64,000 nt of DNA from Cohnella ginsengisoli (GCF_029525555.1 NZ_JAPDHZ010000008.1:434001-498000), one strand, 5' to 3'. Numbered from the stretch's first letter, positions 45,574 to 55,092 are shown. Numbers and translations are program-made. Notes: generated from the sequence alone by a model not told the origin.

Positions 45574-45640
45574 TATGTTGACGACCACATAAATGCGTGC
45601 TATCTTAAGGATAAGAAATATGTTGACGACCACATAAATG
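45574..45640 (+). promoter_or_regulatory. MarR promoter with two perfect 22-bp direct repeats
   Basis: TATGTTGACGACCACATAAA (plus TG) occurs at 45574-45595 and again at 45619-45640. Each carries the inverted arms TATGT/ACATA. TTGACG in the first copy (45578) and TATCTT (45601) form a promoter with a 17-base spacer; the second copy lies just downstream of the start of transcription. A regulator bound to both would shut off the MarR-oxidoreductase operon. Confidence 0.8.
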
Positions 45641-45654
45641 GAGGAGAGGCAAGA

Positions 45655-46123
45655 TTGAAGAACAGCAACAACAATGAAGCCACTGAGCCAGAAATCATGG
45701 AAGTCGCCGAATTTCCCGTAAGCTTCTCGATCTTCAGCTTGGCTCGTTCCCATCATCGCGTAGCGGGACAGTTGCTGCGGGAAGCAGGACTGTATCCCGG
45801 GCAGGAGCTGGTGCTAATGCAGCTATGGCAGCAGGACAGCCAGCCGCAGAGCAGCCTCACGAGAGCGCTGCGCCTGGATCACTCGACCATCGCCAAGTCC
45901 GTTCGCCGGTTGGAAGATGCGGGGCTCGTCGCCTGCAGCCGCTCCGAAGAAGACAAGCGCGTCACCCTCGTATCGCTCACCCAGGCCGGGCGCGATATGG
46001 AATCCGGCGTCACGCAGGCCTGGAGCCGCATGGAAGAGATGACCATAGAAAATCTAAATGAGGAAGAAAAAGTACAATTCGTGGCTTTGGCCAAAAAAAA
46101 TCGTCGTTGCGCTGGAAGATTAA
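45655..46123 (+). CDS. MarR-family transcriptional regulator (break at A8)
   Basis: About 155 aa. Seen: LLREAGLYPGQELVLMQLW, winged helix SSLTRALRLDHSTIAKSVRRLEDAGL and wing RSEEDKRVTLVSLTQAGR. The start is TTG 45655 with GGAGGAGAGG upstream. One A too many in the run at 46092-46099 changes the end; correction gives KKIVVALED and TAA at 46123, the usual MarR end. It lies 38 bases before an MDR oxidoreductase gene and probably represses both, since two operator repeats flank its promoter. Ligand unknown, often a phenolic or quinone. Confidence 0.87.
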
Positions 46124-46161
46124 ACGGAATTTAAACCAACAAAATCAGAGGAGAGATTAAA

Positions 46162-47100
46162 ATGTCTAAAAAGACGATGCAAGCGGTACAGGTTCATGAA
46201 TACGGCGGCCCGAACGTATTAAAGGTAGGAACGGTGGAGCGCCCTCAGCCTGAAGCGGATGAAGTGCTCGTACGCATCGTGTATGCTGCGATCATTCCGC
46301 TTGACTTTAAAATTCGTAACGGCTGGCTGCAGCGCGTGTTCCCCGTAACGCTGCCCTACATCCCGGGCTTCTACGCCTCCGGCGTTGTCGAAGAGGTAGG
46401 ACCGAGCGTAACGGAGCTCGCGCCCGGCGATCGCGTATTCGGCACTATCAGAGGGGCCTATGCCGAATACGGAGTCGCTAAAGTCCCGGAGCTGGTAAAA
46501 GTGCCTGATAACCTCGCCCTCAAGGATGCGGCAACGATTAAAGCAGGCGCCGAAGCCGCCTGGAAAGCACTGTTCACGGAAGGCGAACTTCAAGCCGGCC
46601 AAACCGTTCTCGTGCACGCGGCGGCGGGCGGCGTCGGACAGTTTGCCGTTCAGCTGGCCAAGTGGAAGGGAGCGACCGTGCTCGCCACGGCTTCCGCCGC
46701 TAACCTGGACTTCGTGAAGTCGCTCGGCGCGGATCAAGTCATCGATTATACCACGACGAACTTCGAAGACGTCGCCAAGGAGGTAGACCTGGTCGTCGAC
46801 TCCGTCGGCGGCGAGACGGAGACGCGGTCCTGGGCCGTTCTAAGAAAAGGAGGGATTTTCGTCTCTCTGACGCAGGATCCCTCCCAAGAGGACGCGCAGA
46901 AGCACGGCGTCACGGCTAAATTCAATACCAAATTCACGAGCCGCGAGGACCTGGAGATTTTAACGGGACTGATCGCCGAAGGTACGATCACAGCAGAAGT
47001 CGACTCCGTATTCCCCTTCGATCAAGCGGATCAAGCGCTGGAGAAAAGCGAAGCGCGCCGGGGACGGGGCAGAATCCTGCTCAACGTCAGCGCCGTCTGA
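46162..47100 (+). CDS. MDR-family NADP-dependent quinone-oxidoreductase-like protein
   Basis: 312 aa zinc-independent medium-chain reductase. Seen: N-terminal GroES-like domain, GDRVFGTIRGAYAEY, nucleotide-binding VLVHAAAGGVGQFAVQLAKWKG, VDLVVDSVGGE; no structural zinc Cys cluster. Reduces quinones or enones, which fits a MarR-controlled response to such compounds. Start ATG 46162 has GAGGAGAG upstream. Ends at a strong terminator. Confidence 0.88.
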   Translation: MSKKTMQAVQVHEYGGPNVLKVGTVERPQPEADEVLVRIVYAAIIPLDFKIRNGWLQRVFPVTLPYIPGFYASGVVEEVGPSVTELAPGDRVFGTIRGAYAEYGVAKVPELVKVPDNLALKDAATIKAGAEAAWKALFTEGELQAGQTVLVHAAAGGVGQFAVQLAKWKGATVLATASAANLDFVKSLGADQVIDYTTTNFEDVAKEVDLVVDSVGGETETRSWAVLRKGGIFVSLTQDPSQEDAQKHGVTAKFNTKFTSREDLEILTGLIAEGTITAEVDSVFPFDQADQALEKSEARRGRGRILLNVSAV

Positions 47101-47107
47101 TAGCTAA

Positions 47108-47143
47108 ACAACACGCGTGCACAGCGCACCGCGTGTTGTTTTT
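47108..47143 (+). terminator. Rho-independent terminator after the MDR gene
   Basis: ACAACACGCG pairs with CGCGTGTTGT, followed by five T. Confidence 0.9.
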
Positions 47144-47178
47144 ATGTCGGCCAAAACAATAGGGACGAACAACAAGAA

Positions 47179-47206
47179 GAAGAAGCCTTACCGTAGTAGG
47201 CTTCTT
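47179..47206 (-). terminator. Terminator of the SLH surface-protein gene
   Basis: AAGAAGCCT pairs with AGGCTTCTT; on the minus strand the stem is followed by a CTTCTTGTTG tract. Lies 23 bases after the surface-protein stop. Confidence 0.65.
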
Positions 47207-47228
47207 TCCTTCTGTTCACGTTGCGCGG

Positions 47229-50200
47229 TCAGATCAATCCTGATTGTTGAAGCAGTTTTCGGATAATAACCGCTACTTCCGCTCTTGAAATATTAGCTTT
47301 TGGCGCCAAGGTTGTAGGACTTCTACCTGTAATGATTCCCGCCTGAATCACATCGGCAACACTGGTCTTAGCCCACTCTGCAACTGTATTTCCATCTGTG
47401 AATGGTTTAAGTTCTGCTGCCGATTCTTCAGCGAAGAGCTTGGATTTCAGATCGGTTAATACCATCGCTTGAGCTATCATCTTCATGGCCTGTTCACGAG
47501 TAATGTTATCCGTCGGTCTAAAGGTTCCATCTTCAAATCCATCCATTAGCTTGTACTGATATAAGGTTTGAATAGCCCCGCTGAACCAATCCGTCGTTTT
47601 CACATCGCTAAATGAAGTGTCGCCGCCAGTTGATTTCAGGCCTAATCCGCGAACCATAATGGCTGCAAACTCTGCCCGCGTAATCGATTGGTCGGGATTG
47701 AATAAATCATTGCCAATTCCGTTAATGACCATTCTTGAACCCATGTCGTTTACCGCTACCTTTGCCCAATGCCGATCGACGTCGACGAACGTTACCGGGT
47801 GATAAACAAGGGAATAGGTGCTATTCGTTAAGCTATTCACCTTTGCAAAATATTGGTTCTCAATCACGACGATTTGGGTAGGTACATGGCGAACCGAGCC
47901 ATCCGGCTCCACGACAATACCCGTTGTAATTTTATTCGGATCTACGCCGTCCGGGATCGCTATCGTTCTCTGTACATAGGCTTCAAAGTTGGCAACCTCA
48001 ATCTTTTTTATCTCCCGAGGAAGCTCTGATCATGAAGTCTATAGATGGGACAACAATGGAAAAGTTGCCTTTCTGCGCCGAACTCTCCGTTAATTTTACG
48101 GTATTCTCATTTGGAGCTGCTATTTCGATTTGGACGTTAATATCCTGCAGTGCTATTGTGTTTCCAAGTTGTTTGGAGATGGAGCCCATATTGATTTGTT
48201 GTGCCGGAATCGTATAGGTCGCTTTATCGGTCTTGATTTCAATAACGGCTTGCTTCTGTTCCATGCTTTGGATCATTCGGCCGCTAAGCTCTCCGATTAC
48301 GACGTCAAACTTCGTATTAACCGGGATGGTCACAACGGACTTTTGACCTTCTGCCGCAAGCTTTTGTTCCAGCTTATGCTCGTCTACGATTACGGTCGTG
48401 ACTGTCTGATTCAATCTCGTTGACGTGGTGGCAGCGCCTATGCTTTCCACCTTGCCGTTGACGAGTACATCGACTCCACGATCCTGGGGCGATGGCGTGG
48501 ACATTGAAGGTACAGGCGTTGATGGCGACGTAAAGCTCAGCGTCGTGTCCGCTCCGGCGGGCGTCCCCGTTGCCGGATCTGCCGCTACTCTGACTTTGAT
48601 CGTATGCGTGCCCGAGAGATCCGGCGCATTCGTTCCGTCGTATCTCACATAAGCGCCGCCGTCGATTCGGTACTCCATCGCTGTCGTGAGGCCTATGATC
48701 GTGTTGGCCGCGTCATCGGCGCTCACGCTTGGCGCTGCAGGCGGCGCTCCTGCCACAACGGGGTCGGCATCCGACCAGTAGGCGATTTTCTTATCGATCC
48801 CATCTTCGCCTTCCTCTTCGTACTCCGCCACGACATAAATATGCTGCCCCGGAGAGACGGCCAGCTCGTCTCCTGACTGAAGCTCCGTGTCGAAGCCGTA
48901 AGCGGCTGGATCTTCGCCGACATAAGGCTGTCTGACGCTGCCCGCAGCGCCGATCCGATATTTGAGAGTCAGATCGCCGTAGTGTTCGTCGTGCAGATTC
49001 TCGTCCGCGATCGTCGCCTTCGTCGTGCCGATCTCGCTGCCGGGCGACCACGACAATCCTCCGACGGGCGGTGCCGGGTTGACCGTTTCGCCGTGTCGAT
49101 TGTTCCCCCAGCCGACCAAGGTACCGTCCGACTTCAGCGCGACAATATGGGTCCTTCCCGCCGCGACGGCTACGACGTCGCGAAGCCCAGCCGGCGGTTG
49201 CAGCCGTCCGCCGTCGCCCCATACGACAACTTCCCCCGCTATCTTTCAGCACCGCTACGGAGTAGTTATCGTTCGCATAGATCGCTCCGACATTCGACAA
49301 GCCTGCCGGCGGCCGTTCAACGCCGTAGTAACCCCACAGTCTGACTGTCCCGTCCTTCAACAGTGCCACCGTGTGATTAACCCCGGAAGCGATGGCCGTC
49401 GTTTCAGGAAGATCTTCAGGCACGTCTGTTGCCCCCATCGATGCGGAGCCCCAGCTGACGACGTCGTTATCCCAAGTCAGCGTTGCCGCATGGTTATACC
49501 CGCCCGAGACGGATTTGAAGGGCGCATGAATTTTCTCCCATTCCACCGGCATCTTGTACTGTCCAGATCCCCAACTGATCATCGTCCCGTCATTCTTCAG
49601 GACCGCAGGAGCGTTCCCGTCGAGCACGAGCCCGACGACATTGCCGTTCGGGACTTCGACTGGAACTGCACAGCCGTCGCCTAAGGCCTCAACGATACCG
49701 CCTGCCCTAATCGCATAGCCGCAGTCGTTGGATGCGTAAACCGCCTGTACTTCGGTCAAGTTGTCAGGTACTTCGATCTTGCTGCCCTTTATCCAACCAT
49801 AGGCTTTGACCGTACCGTCATCCTGAAGAGACAGCGTAAATCCGTCCCCAGCCGCAATGCGCGTATGCGGACTCGGCAGTTGGATAGGCGATGTCGTGTA
49901 GGCAATATTCAGCTTGGGCACGAGCGTGTTAAATGAAAGATAGTGGAAGAATCGCATCCCTTCATCCGCCCAGGAACCCGCCAATGCGAGAACGAGTTCG
50001 TTTTCTCCTTTGGCGATACTGTCGCGCACCAGCGGGGCAATATTGAATTTTACCCATTCGCCGTCCTTGCCCGTTACATTAAATGTCCGGGAGTGCATTC
50101 CGCCGTAAAATGCAGGCAATGCATCCGTCGCTGGTGTCGTACCGGGTGCCGTCCAACTGCCGTTGTACTTATAGATGGTCAACTCGGGACTGCCTTCGTC

Positions 50201-50533
50201 GTTGGCGTAATTATTGGTCACGAACAGTTCCAGGTCAGCCTCAAGCACCGTTCCGCTAAAACCGCTTAGATCAAACTTGAGCATGCCTGTAAACGATTGT
50301 CCAGCATTTGAGCCAATGGATACCGTATCCGGACAATAAACCGTTGAGTTTGAACTGTCCCCGGAATATCTGTACTCGCAGTTTGCCAGCAGCTTGCCGG
50401 CAAAAGTGCCCGTGGCATCCGGCTCGGCGTTCGCCGTACCGGCCATCGCGATGGACGGAACCGCCAGAACGATAGCCAGCAACATTTGAAGCTTAATTCT
50501 AGACAACAAACGGAACATCGATCGCGCTTTCAA
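47229..50533 (-). CDS. Cell-surface protein with DNRLRE-like domain, RCC1-like repeats and three SLH domains (two breaks)
   Basis: About 1100 aa secreted protein. Order: signal peptide (MLLAIVLAVPSIAMAGTANA), a jelly-roll domain of the DNRLRE/CBM96 type (MLKFDLSGFSGTVLEADLEL), at least five RCC1-like repeats (AAGDGFTLSLQDDGTVKAYG; ASGVNHTVALLKDGTVRLWG; AAGRTHIVALKSDGTLVGWG), a region with Ig-like/FN3-like beta sequence, then three SLH domains (SITRAEFAAIMVRGLGL; NITREQAMKMIAQAM; ISRAEVAVIIRKLL) that bind secondary cell-wall polymer. Breaks: C5 near 49236-49240 and T6 at 48004-48009. The start is TTG 50533 with AAGGAGAG upstream. Stands alone with its own terminator. Function unknown; carbohydrate adhesion is plausible. 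Confidence 0.82.
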
Positions 50534-50754
50534 AGTATTCTCTCCTTCTGCAATGGAATCATAGGCTGCATTAGAAAAGAATAGCATCGACCTCTAAACA
50601 TTTGCCAAACAATTCGACATTTCTCGACGGTTATCGTTGCCTCTCTCGTCACCGTCGCGCCAAAGCCGACGTGCATGACCTCGATGCATAAGTTTCCCGA
50701 TATCTTCCATAATAGAGGGGACACTCGCTTGGCGAAGGGGGATTCGGAAACCAC

Positions 50755-50949
50755 ATGCTCGACAATCTCGAAAGCAACTACGACTGCTCGAACGCAGGGG
50801 ACGATCTGCATCAACTGAAGCAGGAGCTCGCCGAACTGCGGGGACGCGGCGCGGAGGATCCGGAGTCGCAGGCCGTCATCAACCGGCTCGAGAACCAGAT
50901 CAACTTCATCCTGAACAAATGCGACTTCAACCCTTCGTCCCTCACGTAA
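50755..50949 (+). CDS. Small coiled-coil protein
   Basis: 64 aa, acidic, one long predicted helix (LHQLKQELAELRGRGAEDPE then NRLENQINFILNKC) with Cys at both ends. No family recognised. Its ATG has a GAAGGGGG site about 13 bases upstream, rather far. A strong terminator 28 bases after the stop supports it being a real transcript. Confidence 0.55.
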   Translation: MLDNLESNYDCSNAGDDLHQLKQELAELRGRGAEDPESQAVINRLENQINFILNKCDFNPSSLT

Positions 50950-50976
50950 GCTGCCTGCTTCTCGTTAACGTGAACG

Positions 50977-51010
50977 GCCTCTTCTCCGTTCCTGGAGAAG
51001 AGGCGTTTTT
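50977..51010 (+). terminator. Rho-independent terminator after the small coiled-coil gene
   Basis: GCCTCTTCTCC pairs with GGAGAAGAGGC, followed by G and five T. Confidence 0.88.
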
Positions 51011-51064
51011 CGTTTGCCGCCATGTCTTGCCGCTGCTAGGCCTGCAATCGCCGAACCAGCCCGT

Positions 51065-52066
51065 TTACTCGGGCTTAACGCCTGGCATGTGTTTTGCTAA
51101 CGCATCGGCACTTCCCTTCAACCGTGCTTCCAAAATCAAGCGCAGCTCATCGGGAATCCGTTCAAACTCGACCCCTTTCCCCAAGAACAAAAGCCAATCC
51201 GCATAATACGCCAGCGACTCGGCATCGGTCACGTCGAGTTGAACGTTGAAAATCCCGCTCGATTGGAACATCCCCGTAAAGGACAAAATGATCCCCGGCG
51301 GGTGCATGCGCTTAAAGCGCTGAATCCCAGTCCAATCAACCTTTACAACCAGATTGGACTCGCGCGCGTCAATCCGTTTTTTGCTTAAAATCTCTTGCTC
51401 GGACCGCTTCATCTTCAGCACGGAGATGGCCGAATCCCGCAGCATCTCGACAGGCAAATACCGAAACGCATCCGTATCAAAATCATAAACCTCGACCAGC
51501 CAATGCGCGTTTGAGTTAAAAATATGAATCAAATAAACGTCCATCAACTGAGGCCAGCCAGGACTCGGCTCATACGTCAAGCGCAAGTGCTTATCCCGCA
51601 CGGCAAGCGAGATCAGCTGGTTCAACTCCGCAGGCGCCGCATCATCGAGTTCCAGTAGATTCGGATTCGCAGGATTCGTATTTTCAAAAAGCAAGATATG
51701 ATTCAGCTCGATCAGCTCGTCGTGCTGGGCTTGCGACGCGATGCCGATGAGTTTTTCAGTGATCGAGCGGCGATTTTGCAAATAAGGCAGCTGCGAATTT
51801 TTCGAAGCGATGAAGCTGATAAATATCGCTTTGAGTTCCTCCGGCGTGAAACGGACGGCGGACAGATACTGATTTTGCAGGACATTGTAGCCACCCCCGC
51901 GCCCAAGCTCGGACGTCAGCGGGAACCCCATCGCCTGAATCTCGTTAATGTCGCGGATCGCCGTCGCGCGGGATATCTTGAACTCCCGCTGAATCTCCGC
52001 AATCGTAAAATGCGCGCGATTATTGATGAAGCGCATGATCAGGTTCACTCGTTCGGTCTTTTTCAT
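51065..52066 (-). CDS. YafY-type WYL-domain regulator, intact paralogue
   Basis: 333 aa. Seen: RVNLIMRFINNRAHFTIAEI and TAIRDINEIQAMGFPL (HTH_11), LPYLQNRRSITEKLIGIA, WYL core with HWLVEVYDFDTDAFRYLPVEM and C-terminal WCX segment. It is intact and shows how the broken gene at 36326-37305 should read. Divergent from two GyrI-like genes; the intergenic region has the 23-bp motif also found at the first module. Probable ligand-responsive regulator of the GyrI-like pair. Confidence 0.88.
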   Translation of the reverse strand: MKKTERVNLIMRFINNRAHFTIAEIQREFKISRATAIRDINEIQAMGFPLTSELGRGGGYNVLQNQYLSAVRFTPEELKAIFISFIASKNSQLPYLQNRRSITEKLIGIASQAQHDELIELNHILLFENTNPANPNLLELDDAAPAELNQLISLAVRDKHLRLTYEPSPGWPQLMDVYLIHIFNSNAHWLVEVYDFDTDAFRYLPVEMLRDSAISVLKMKRSEQEILSKKRIDARESNLVVKVDWTGIQRFKRMHPPGIILSFTGMFQSSGIFNVQLDVTDAESLAYYADWLLFLGKGVEFERIPDELRLILEARLKGSADALAKHMPGVKPE

Positions 52067-52130
52067 GATTTGATTGTATCAGAAATGCAGCAAGCTTTTT
52101 TTGGCATCCAACAAAAAGGGTATCGTTTTT

Positions 52131-52153
52131 TTGATACATTTAGCGACTAATAT
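52131..52153 (+). promoter_or_regulatory. Shared 23-bp motif, site 3 (candidate WYL operator)
   Basis: TTGATA-N11-TAATAT between the WYL regulator and GyrI-like genes. Same layout as the motifs at 35751 and 36278. A TGATA/TATCA inverted pair brackets it. Confidence 0.4.
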
Positions 52154-52191
52154 CAGTCTTGTAAAGAATCATCCCAAAGGAGAGAATAAAA

Positions 52192-52677
52192 ATGTCTAGC
52201 TACTCCATCCAAACCGTCTCGGAGAACTACAAAATGACTGCTTTCGGCGTTTTACTGGAAGACTACAACGACTGGGCAGGCAATGCGGCAAAAACGGCAG
52301 CGAAAAAAACGGAAATCACTGAAAACGGCAAGCTTGCCGAGCTTCTCGCGCTCGCTGACGGGCAGGAATATCAAATCAACTACGTCATCGGCGGCAAGGC
52401 TTGGCGCGGCTTCGGCGTGATGGGTGAATACAACGTGGAAGACGCGATCGTCCTCGACTTCCTCGCCGGGGAATACCTCGTGGTGCCTGGCACAGGCGCC
52501 GACAAAGACCGCCTTGCCGACGAAATAACAGGCAAAGTATTCGGCGGCCTGCTCCAAGAAATTACGGACTACAAATACGTGGGTCCCGGCAACTCCACAT
52601 TCGTCAAAGCAGCTGAAGACGGCAAATTTTACGGCGAAATGTGGCTTCGCGCGAAAAAAGCAGGAGACAAATCTTAA
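52192..52677 (+). CDS. GyrI-like effector-binding protein (first of pair)
   Basis: 161 aa, free-standing GyrI/AraC-effector-type domain. Seen: duplicated beta-alpha-beta pattern, IVLDFLAGEYLVVPGTG, and ITDYKYVGPGNS, with C-terminal YGEMWLRAKK. Begins 15 residues after AAAGGAG (ATG 52192). Paralogous to the next gene and to 35205-35684. Divergent from the WYL regulator and probably controlled by it; may act as a ligand-binding partner. Confidence 0.82.
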   Translation: MSSYSIQTVSENYKMTAFGVLLEDYNDWAGNAAKTAAKKTEITENGKLAELLALADGQEYQINYVIGGKAWRGFGVMGEYNVEDAIVLDFLAGEYLVVPGTGADKDRLADEITGKVFGGLLQEITDYKYVGPGNSTFVKAAEDGKFYGEMWLRAKKAGDKS

Positions 52678-52693
52678 ACAAAGGAGCGCTCTA

Positions 52694-53170
52694 ATGGAAA
52701 GTTACTCCGTCGAACACAAAGCGTCGTTTACATTGACCGCTTATGGTTTTTCGATGCAATCCCATTTCCAAGACGCGCCGGCTATGCAAAAAGAAAAAGC
52801 GGCGTTTTGGGGCGGGCTGAAGGCCGACGGGCGTTTCGACAAGCTTAAGGCGGCTGCAAAGGATGATCGCGAATGGTCGGTCAACGAGGTTTATCAAGGC
52901 AGACCGTGGAATTATTTCGCGGTAGAAGCTAGCAAATCGGTAGGTGACGCAACGCGCATCATCGAGTTTCCGGAGAGCGAGTACATCGTGGTCGCAGGCA
53001 CCGGCGACAAGGAAGCTTTGTTCGATCAGCTGACTTACCGCGCTTTTGGCGAGGTCTTGTCGCAAGTCACGGACTATGCTTACATCGGCGGTCCGAATGC
53101 CACTTACCGTAAAGAAAATGGCGACGGCACGTTTTACGGCGAATTTTGGGTTCCTGTGGTTAAGAAATAA
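52694..53170 (+). CDS. GyrI-like effector-binding protein (second of pair)
   Basis: 158 aa, closest to the protein at 35205-35684 (YIGGPNATY, FWVPVVKK, and FPESEYIVVAGTGD align). ATG 52694 follows AAAGGAG, 16 bases after the previous stop. The two tandem copies probably arose by duplication within the WYL module. Confidence 0.84.
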   Translation: MESYSVEHKASFTLTAYGFSMQSHFQDAPAMQKEKAAFWGGLKADGRFDKLKAAAKDDREWSVNEVYQGRPWNYFAVEASKSVGDATRIIEFPESEYIVVAGTGDKEALFDQLTYRAFGEVLSQVTDYAYIGGPNATYRKENGDGTFYGEFWVPVVKK

Positions 53171-53263
53171 GAGGGTCATCGTACCGAAAAAGGCCGGATT
53201 GCGGACTTTAAATTTGCGGAATATGCGCAGCGGGTAATCGGAACAAACCTTATATCCGGATTC

Positions 53264-53291
53264 AGGGCCATCCTATTGGATTGGCCCTCTC
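53264..53291 (+). terminator. Terminator-like hairpin after the GyrI-like pair
   Basis: AGGGCCA-TCC pairs with GGA-TTGGCCCT with one bulged base; followed by CTCTCTGTG. Fourth GGCCATCC-type hairpin. Confidence 0.55.
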
Positions 53292-53315
53292 TCTGTGGGT
53301 TAATCTGCGGATGAG

Positions 53316-53346
53316 TTGACTTGGAGTATACTCCAAGTTATAGAAT
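53316..53346 (+). promoter_or_regulatory. MerR-type promoter with 19-bp spacer
   Basis: TTGACT (53316) and TAGAAT (53341) are 19 bases apart; the perfect palindrome ACTTGGAGTATACTCCAAGT lies at 53319-53338. The CTTGGAGT half-site is typical of MerR regulators for aldehydes/electrophiles (AdhR/NmlR group). Confidence 0.85.
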
Positions 53347-53396
53347 CGGTTGTGTTAAGAAGACCCATCCATGCTAATGTGAAAAGAGGGTTCAAT

Positions 53397-54126
53397 ATGG
53401 AGCGCGTAAAGACAGTCTTAATTACGGGAGCGAACAAAGGCATCGGTTACGAAACGGCAAGGCAATTGGGAGTCATGGGCTTTACGATCCTGCTTGGTAC
53501 GCGAGACGACGAGAAAGGGGGAGAAGCGGCAGCTCGTTTAATTAAAGCGGCTGTGAATGCCCGACATCTCCCCCCTGGACGTCACCAACCAACGGACGCT
53601 TGATGCTGCGTTCAAGCACATTGAGGAGGAATTCGGATCGCTGGACGTCCTGATCAACAATGCTGGAATATCCAAGGACGGCGGCGTCTCCCCCAGCCAA
53701 CTGGAGCCCTCTATATTGAAGGAAACCTTTGAGACGAATTTCTTCGGCATGTTCGCAGTGACGAGAACCATGCTTCCCTTACTGAGAGAACGGCCCAACG
53801 GCCGGATCGTCAACCTTTCGAGCGGCCTGGGTTCGCTAACTATAAATAGCGATCCCAATTCGGAATGGTCCCGTTTTAATTTGCTCGCCTATAATAGCTC
53901 CAAGACAGCCGTTAATGCTTTAACCGTTATGCTCGCCAAAGAATTCAAGAATACTTCCCTTAAGATCAATGCTGCCGATCCTGGTTATACGGCCACCGAT
54001 CTCAATCGTCATACCGGTTATCGCTCCGTCGAGCAAGCGGCCGGAATTGTAGTACGCCTTGCGACGCTTCCCGAAGACGGACCGACAGGAGGTTTCTTCG
54101 ACGAAAATGGCGAAGTTCCGTGGTAA
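53397..54126 (+). CDS. Short-chain dehydrogenase/reductase (break at C6)
   Basis: Classical SDR, about 243 aa. Seen: TGANKGIGYETARQL (NADPH-type TGxxxGIG), NNAGIS, catalytic Ser in NLSSGLG, Tyr/Lys in YNSSKTA, C-terminal PGYTATDLN. One base too many in the C6 run at 53570-53575 splits it. ATG 53397 follows AAAGAGGG. Its promoter has the MerR-type palindrome and the MerR gene follows 23 bases after the stop, so this is a carbonyl-reductase/MerR operon that likely detoxifies an aldehyde or quinone. Confidence 0.85.
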
Positions 54127-54149
54127 GCAAAGAACAAGGAGATGATCGC

Positions 54150-54581
54150 ATGGAGGATGACATCCCCGAGATGATAACATCCATCGAACAAGCGGCGTAC
54201 TTAACCGGTTTAACGAAAGATACGATCCGATATTACGAAAAAATCGGTTTGTTGCCTTATGCGGATCGAAAACAAAATGGACATCGAGTCTATAGTAGAG
54301 AACAGGTACAGGGTATCTTGTTTTTAACCAGACTCAAAGCCACAGGAATGACGATAGAAGAAATGAAGCGATATCGGGAGCTCTCAAGCCACGGTAACGA
54401 TGCCATTCCCGAAAAAATGTCCATACTCGAACTTCATAAGCAAAAGATCCAACAGGAAATCTCTAGATTGCTGGAGGTCCAGAAGATCATCGAGTATAAA
54501 TTAGATCACTATCATGAAATCATCCAGGATCCGGATCTTAACGATACGGGCTGTACGCCTACCCATAAATCGAACGGATAA
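54150..54581 (+). CDS. MerR-family regulator
   Basis: 143 aa. Seen: TSIEQAAYLTGLTKDTIRYYEKIGLLP, long dimerisation helix and a single Cys near the C-terminus (TGCTPT). ATG 54150 has AAGGAG 9 bases upstream. Same operon as the SDR; probably acts on the long-spacer promoter at 53316 as an autoregulated activator. Confidence 0.85.
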   Translation: MEDDIPEMITSIEQAAYLTGLTKDTIRYYEKIGLLPYADRKQNGHRVYSREQVQGILFLTRLKATGMTIEEMKRYRELSSHGNDAIPEKMSILELHKQKIQQEISRLLEVQKIIEYKLDHYHEIIQDPDLNDTGCTPTHKSNG

Positions 54582-54585
54582 GGAA

Positions 54586-54613
54586 TTGACATATCGTAAA
54601 ATGTCGATATAAT
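54586..54613 (+). promoter_or_regulatory. SigA-type promoter with inverted repeat
   Basis: TTGACA, 16-base spacer, TATAAT. ATATCG and CGATAT arms in the spacer (8 bases apart) may be an operator. Drives the remnant region below. Confidence 0.65.
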
Positions 54614-54735
54614 GCTCGATCAGGTGTCCCTGTCGTCGGTTACATGGGTTGGGATGGTTGGAGTCGCGATTGCGATCGTGCTCGTGGCGATCTTGAAGAT
54701 ACGGATGCGTGCGGGGGAGGCAGAACACGGGAGCG
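54612..54735 (+). CDS. Possible short membrane ORF
   Basis: Begins MLDQVSLSSVTWVGMVGVAI with one hydrophobic helix and a basic end (LKIRMRAG). As written the frame runs to 54821; with one base less in the G5 run near 54713-54717 it would stop soon after 54740 (about 43 aa). No clear ribosome site. Weakly supported. Confidence 0.25.
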
Positions 54736-54759
54736 TTACGTGGAAATTAATGCGGAGCC

Positions 54760-55074
54760 CGCCAGTATGCTGGTTTTCGTCTGGTTGTACAAATCCTGGG
54801 CATGTATCCGCAAATCCCTAGAGAATTAAAGATCGAAATTGCTAAAATCGATGCGAGTTTATTTGCTATGCAGCTGATGCTGGTAGCCCGTGCGCATGGG
54901 TATGATACCAATCCGATGGCAGGCTTTGATCGCGATCAGGTTGTCAGCGCCTTTGGGTTGGACAACCACAGGTATGTTCCGGTCATGATCCTATCCATTG
55001 GAAAAGCCAAAGAGGAAGGCCACGAATCCGTGCGCTTGCATAGCGATAAAATTACCTTTTTGGCGCTAATGTGA
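54760..55074 (+). pseudogene. Nitroreductase C-terminal remnant
   Basis: The segment from the ATG at 54802 to the TGA at 55072 reads MYPQIPRELKIEI, then DASLFAMQLMLVARAHGYDT and YVPVMILSIGKAKEEG, which match the C-terminal half of nitroreductase-family flavoproteins, including the FMN-contacting region. The first about 100 residues of the family (SxRRSxR) are not found upstream. Looks like a truncated gene downstream of a good promoter. Confidence 0.65.
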
Positions 55075-55092
55075 ACTTTTTTCCCCCTTAAA

